From contig JBMNVB010000002.1 of NCBI GenBank assembly GCA_050946575.1, positions 62,001 through 126,000 on the forward strand: DNA of 64,000 nucleotides, in the 5' to 3' direction. The translations under genes were made by a program, and so were the position numbers. The stretch's first letter is position 1. The number at the start of each line of letters is the position of its first letter. Positions 60,719 to 64,000 of the stretch are shown in pieces. Origin of the DNA: JALCRY01 sp050946575 (GTDB lineage Bacteria; Bacillota; Clostridia; Peptostreptococcales; Anaerovoracaceae). The notes beneath the pieces were generated by a model. That model saw only the letters and a program-made list of their open reading frames with translations. It had not been told where the DNA came from and did no database searches.

Positions 60719-62574
60719 CGCTGGACAAAATTTTAAAAAGAGTGAATAAGCCGGCAAGGTATATCGGAGGAGAGATAAATTCCGTGATGAAGGATCCCGG
60801 AAGCGTGTCTCTTCGTTTTGCGTTCGCTTTTCCGGACATCTATGAGATAGGCATGTCCTACGTCGGACTGCAGATCCTGTACAATATTCTCAATCAGAGA
60901 GAAGACATATTCTGCGAGCGCGTGTTCGCTCCGGCGGAAGACATGGAAGCGGAAATGCGGTCGGAGGGGATCCCGCTGTTTTCGCTTGAAACGAAGTCCC
61001 CGGTATCGGATTTCGATATCCTCGGATTCACGCTCCAGTATGAGATGTCGTTCACAAATATTATCAACATGATCGACCTTTCGGGGATACCGGTCAGGAG
61101 GGAAGACAGACTGCGTTCGAAGGAAAATTATCCGCTGATCGTTGCGGGCGGACCGTGCGCGTTCCAGCCAGAGCCCCTCGCGGATTTCTTCGATCTGTTC
61201 CTTATAGGCGACGGTGAAAAGCTGATACTTGATTTGTGCGATCTGTACGAGCAGTGCGGTGATGACAGGGATCGCTTTCTGCATGACGCATGCAGGATCC
61301 CGGGCGTCTATGTCCCGCAGTTCTACGAACCCGTATACGGCAAAGACGGGACAATATCGGGATACGATAAGACTGAGGATGACGCTCCGGACCGCGTGCT
61401 CAGGAGGATCGAACCTTCCGTAGAGACGCTCACGTATCCCGAAAAACCGATAGTTCCGTTCATCGATACCGTTCACGACAGGGCGGTCGTCGAGACGTTC
61501 CGCGGATGCACGAGGGGATGCAGGTTCTGCCAGGCCGGCATGATATACAGGCCCGTCCGCGAGCGCGAAAAAGATACGATCGTAAGATATGCGGAGCAGC
61601 AGCTGCAGTCGACGGGTCATGAAGAGCTTTCTCTCCTTTCGCTTTCGACCAGCGATTATTCGCGGTTCGAGGACCTCGTGAACGATCTCATGGATTATTG
61701 CGGCGGCAGGAATATCGGGCTCTCGCTCCCGAGCCTCCGGCTCGATTCATTCAGTTTCAAAGTCCTGGATGAGATCCAGAAGACGAGGAAATCAGGCCTC
61801 ACGTTCGCCCCGGAAGCCGGCACTCAGCGCCTCCGCGACCGCATAAACAAAAACATCACGGAAGATGACATCTACAGCTCAGTCAGGCAGGCATTGATGC
61901 TCGGATGGAAGAAGATAAAACTGTACTTTATGATCGGCCTCCCCGGCGAAACGGACGAGGATCTCGACGGCATCTATGATATCGCCAGGAATATCATTGA
62001 TATAAACTATGAAGTGAACGGAAGGAAGGGCGGCCGCTTCAATGTCACGGTAAGCGTGTCGAATTTCGTTCCGAAGGCCCATACGCCGTTCCAGTGGGAA
62101 CCGCAGGACACTCCGGAAGAATTTGTCCGGAAGCACAACTACCTTTCGGCGAAATTCAGGAACCTCCGCAATGCGTCGTTCTCGTACCACGACAGCCCGG
62201 TAAGCGTGATGGAAGCTGTCATCGCAAGAGGCGACAGGCGCGTCGGCAGTCTGATATATGAGGCATGGAAGCAGGGCTGCAAGTTCGACGGCTGGAGCGA
62301 GAAATTCGATCCGGACAAATGGAAAAAAGCGCTGGAAAAGACCGGCATATCGGCCGGATTCTACGCGCAGAGAAGAAGAGGATCCGGAGAAACACTGCCG
62401 TGGGCATTGATAGAAACGGGCGTATCGGAAGAATATCTGCGCTCGGAGGCCGTAAAAGAAACGACGACTCGCGACTGCAGGGTGGCCTGCAATAACTGCG
62501 GGATCAACAGGTACACGCCGTGCCCCGCGGCCGGAATGAAGGGAAGGGAACAGCAATGCCGAGATACAGAGTGA
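60715..62574 (+). CDS. TIGR03960-family B12-binding-like radical SAM protein
   Basis: A 619-residue radical SAM protein. The N-terminal part (about 1-230; FPDIYEIGMSYVGLQILYNILNQRED) has a B12-binding-like fold without a clear DxHxxG motif. The radical SAM core has FRGCTRGCRFCQAGMIYRPVRER (CxxxCxxC, about 265) and GLTFAPEAGTQRLRDRINKN. The C-terminus is Cys-rich (CRVACNNCGIN...CPAA). It pairs with the next gene in most Clostridia. The pair is suspected to act in RNA or ribosome modification because of its genomic company, but the reaction is unproven. Confidence 0.92.
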   Translation: MTLDKILKRVNKPARYIGGEINSVMKDPGSVSLRFAFAFPDIYEIGMSYVGLQILYNILNQREDIFCERVFAPAEDMEAEMRSEGIPLFSLETKSPVSDFDILGFTLQYEMSFTNIINMIDLSGIPVRREDRLRSKENYPLIVAGGPCAFQPEPLADFFDLFLIGDGEKLILDLCDLYEQCGDDRDRFLHDACRIPGVYVPQFYEPVYGKDGTISGYDKTEDDAPDRVLRRIEPSVETLTYPEKPIVPFIDTVHDRAVVETFRGCTRGCRFCQAGMIYRPVREREKDTIVRYAEQQLQSTGHEELSLLSLSTSDYSRFEDLVNDLMDYCGGRNIGLSLPSLRLDSFSFKVLDEIQKTRKSGLTFAPEAGTQRLRDRINKNITEDDIYSSVRQALMLGWKKIKLYFMIGLPGETDEDLDGIYDIARNIIDINYEVNGRKGGRFNVTVSVSNFVPKAHTPFQWEPQDTPEEFVRKHNYLSAKFRNLRNASFSYHDSPVSVMEAVIARGDRRVGSLIYEAWKQGCKFDGWSEKFDPDKWKKALEKTGISAGFYAQRRRGSGETLPWALIETGVSEEYLRSEAVKETTTRDCRVACNNCGINRYTPCPAAGMKGREQQCRDTE

Positions 62575-63206
62575 CATTTTCCAAAGGCGGATATATCCGG
62601 TTCACATCGCATCTCGACATGATCCGCCTGTTCGAACGCGCGTTCAGGAGAGCGGGGATCGAGCTTGAATACTCTCAGGGATTCAATCCGCATCCGAAAA
62701 TGGTTTTCGCGCAGCCTCTTCCTCTCGGATACAGTTCCGAAGGCGAAATACTTGAGGCTGACACGACAGAAGAATACGAATGCAGAGATCTGGCTGCCCG
62801 TCTTGACGCGGAAATGCCGGACGGCATAGTGATAAAAAGCATGAAGGAAGTCGAAAAGACAAAGAAGACGGCGGCTTCGACATGCAGAGCGGCGGACTAC
62901 AGGATCGAGATAGAAGACGCCGACGCGGATCTGCTGGATAAAACGGTAAAAGAGATGCTCTCACGGGAACATCTGACCGTTGAAAAGAAAACGAAGCGCG
63001 GAATGAGGACCCTGGATATCAGACCGATGATAAAATCCATGGAAATATCAGAAAGCGACGATAAAATTATATTGTTAACCAAGCTGGACGCGGGCAGCAG
63101 TTCAAACCTGGCGCCGCAGGTACTTCTGGACGCGATGTCCCGGTTATCGAAAATCGATATACCGCCCGAATGCGTTGAAATCACAAGGCTCCGGCTGTAT
63201 ATCTGA
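62556..63206 (+). CDS. TIGR03936-family (DUF2344) radical SAM-associated protein
   Basis: A 216-residue partner of the preceding radical SAM protein. The DUF2344 opening YRVTFSKGGYIRFTSHLDMIRLFERAFRRAGIELEYSQGFNPHPKMVFAQPLPLGYSSEGE is characteristic. ATG at 62556 overlaps the upstream gene and has GAAGGGAA before it. In many Clostridia rng and rplU follow; here the ribosomal genes precede the group and rng is absent from the window. Confidence 0.92.
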   Translation: MPRYRVTFSKGGYIRFTSHLDMIRLFERAFRRAGIELEYSQGFNPHPKMVFAQPLPLGYSSEGEILEADTTEEYECRDLAARLDAEMPDGIVIKSMKEVEKTKKTAASTCRAADYRIEIEDADADLLDKTVKEMLSREHLTVEKKTKRGMRTLDIRPMIKSMEISESDDKIILLTKLDAGSSSNLAPQVLLDAMSRLSKIDIPPECVEITRLRLYI

Positions 63207-63224
63207 CTTTTCGGCTGTTAAATA

Positions 63225-63253
63225 TTGACAGCCATCTTCCTTGATTGTAATAT
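63225..63253 (+). promoter_or_regulatory. Strong promoter of the ComEA-like gene
   Basis: TTGACA (63225-63230) and TAATAT (63248-63253) with a 17-base spacer, the best sigma-A match in the window together with that at 17211. Confidence 0.75.
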
Positions 63254-63282
63254 TATGGTATTACAGGAAAAGGAGGTGCATA

Positions 63283-63924
63283 TTGAAAAAATATCTCAGC
63301 AAAGAGTTCTTATTTGCCAACAGGGAGAAGATCCTCTGTGTTGTGATCGCGGCGGCGTTCATAGTTTCCGGACTTGTCTACAATGCTGCCGGAAAGGCGG
63401 ACGATGACGAATTCGCATCGGCTGCAGGCGCTGAACAGACGGAACAGGCAAAGGAGGAATCCGAAAGCGGCGTGATCATCGTCGATGTTTCCGGAGCCGT
63501 GAACGACCCGAAAGTCGTTGAGCTCAGCAAGGGCGACAGAGTGAACGACGCGATCGAGGCGGCCGGAGGGCTTACTGCGAATGCGGACATTTCTTCACTG
63601 AACAGAGCGGCAGTGGTAAAGGACGGAGATAAGATTTTCGTTCCTGAGAAGGGCTCCGGCAGGAGCGGATCCGTAACGAATGTAAACGGCGGGAGCGTAA
63701 GCTCCGACGGATCCGGCGGAGCGATCGCCGGCGGGAAAGTAAACATCAACACAGCGAACAAAACTGAGCTTCAGACCCTCACTGGCGTGGGTCCTGCGAT
63801 CGCGGACAAGATAATAGCCTACAGGGAGAGTCACGGAAATTTCAGCAGACCGGAAGATATAAAGAATGTCAGCGGGATCGGCGATAAGACTTACGAAAAA
63901 ATGAAGGACAATATTACAGTGTAA
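63283..63924 (+). CDS. comEA: ComEA-type helix-hairpin-helix DNA-binding protein
   Basis: A 213-residue membrane-anchored protein: an N-terminal helix (ILCVVIAAAFIVSGLVYNAA), an acidic linker, an SLBB domain (GVIIVDVSGAVNDPKVVELSKGDRVNDAIEAAGG), a Gly/Ser-rich linker and a C-terminal double HhH (NINTANKTELQTLTGVGPAIADKIIAYRE...GIGDKTYEKMK). ComEA binds incoming DNA outside the membrane during natural transformation. comEC, expected nearby, is not in the window. The start is TTG at 63283 after AAAGGAGGT. Confidence 0.9.
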   Translation: MKKYLSKEFLFANREKILCVVIAAAFIVSGLVYNAAGKADDDEFASAAGAEQTEQAKEESESGVIIVDVSGAVNDPKVVELSKGDRVNDAIEAAGGLTANADISSLNRAAVVKDGDKIFVPEKGSGRSGSVTNVNGGSVSSDGSGGAIAGGKVNINTANKTELQTLTGVGPAIADKIIAYRESHGNFSRPEDIKNVSGIGDKTYEKMKDNITV

Positions 63925-63951
63925 ACGGCATTGCCGCCGCGGAGGTGTGAA

Positions 63952-64000
63952 ATGATAACGAAGGAAAAAATCGCGAGGATAAACGAACTTGCGGCTAAAA
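63952..64000 (+). CDS. DUF896 family protein, N-terminal part (3' end outside window)
   Basis: Only 16 codons are visible: MITKEKIARINELAAK, behind GGAGGTGTGAA. This matches the usual start of the small DUF896/YnzC proteins (about 60-80 residues, helical, SOS-linked in Bacillus). The rest lies beyond the window. Confidence 0.7.
   Translation, partial: MITKEKIARINELAAK

Noticed and set aside
1..64000. Apparent recurrence of CATTGC/GCAATG across many genes on both strands
   Set aside because: By eye it seemed frequent, but the rough count is not far above chance and is explained by Ile-Ala and Ala-Met codon pairs. A proper k-mer count would be needed to revive it.
1..64000. Defence island, prophage, insertion sequence, CRISPR or integron
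   Set aside because: No transposase, integrase, phage structural gene, Cas gene, direct-repeat array or terminal inverted repeats were seen.

Overview
The window looks like chromosomal core from an anaerobic Bacillota (class Clostridia) with roughly balanced G+C. The evidence is the dgt-dnaG-rpoD-trmK-nif3 gene order, a class A RNase P RNA, a giant 2-hydroxyacyl-CoA dehydratase activase, the UPF0210/ACT pair, paired TIGR03960/TIGR03936 radical SAM genes, a split transketolase and many TTG starts behind strong GGAGG sites. A family such as Anaerovoracaceae would fit, but I cannot prove it. I saw no phage, insertion sequence, CRISPR array, tRNA or rRNA gene.

Layout. 1-9.63 kb is one long plus-strand run: the end of an MBL hydrolase, an M16 peptidase, dUTPase, DUF47 plus Pit phosphate transport, dGTPase, primase, the main sigma factor, TrmK and a Nif3-like protein. 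rnpB follows, then a 21-codon relic that looks like the start of a MATE transporter, then the 1416-residue CoA activase. 14.5-17 kb carries YebC, a thioredoxin-like membrane protein and a bacterial relative of the archaeal/plant D-aminoacyl-tRNA deacylase. 17.1-27.5 kb is a mosaic of single genes in both directions: an FAD oxidoreductase with a carbohydrate-binding-like N-terminus, a Nim-like flavoprotein, a structured RNA ahead of a P1 peptidase, a D,D-carboxypeptidase, shikimate kinase, a nitroreductase, UPF0210/ACT, a radical SAM protein and a DUF6873-like protein. 27.5-42.3 kb runs forward again: ung, DUF2207, typA, dnaE, pfkA, a frameshifted CLC gene, an alpha/beta hydrolase, dinB and two flavoproteins. 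42.4-53.2 kb holds gpmI (minus), addA, gdhA (minus), mgtE, NAD(P)HX dehydratase and the two transketolase subunits. 53.2-64 kb holds a cysteine-peptidase-like protein (minus), a zinc-ribbon membrane protein, recA, a Na/Pi cotransporter, rplU-rpmA-obg-HD-radical SAM pair, a ComEA-like protein and the start of a DUF896 gene.

How it fits together. Information processing dominates: replication (dnaG, dnaE), transcription (rpoD), nucleotide-pool sanitation (dut, dgt), repair and SOS (ung, dinB, addA, recA with a LexA box), and ribosome or translation factors (rplU, rpmA, obg, typA, trmK, D-aminoacyl-tRNA deacylase). Promoters are clear in many gaps. Seven or more are of the extended -10 type (TGnTATAAW), and several sit so close to the start codon that the mRNAs are probably leaderless.

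Most worth a second look: L21 with a fused helical tail, together with loss of both the Prp protease gene and the cleavable L27 leader; the structured RNA at about 19.94-20.09 kb; the bacterial DTD2/GEK1-type deacylase; the lysine/alanine-rich tail on the housekeeping sigma factor; the leaderless DNA-repair genes; and the frameshifted CLC gene. I did not find a clearly new multi-gene defence or metabolic system.
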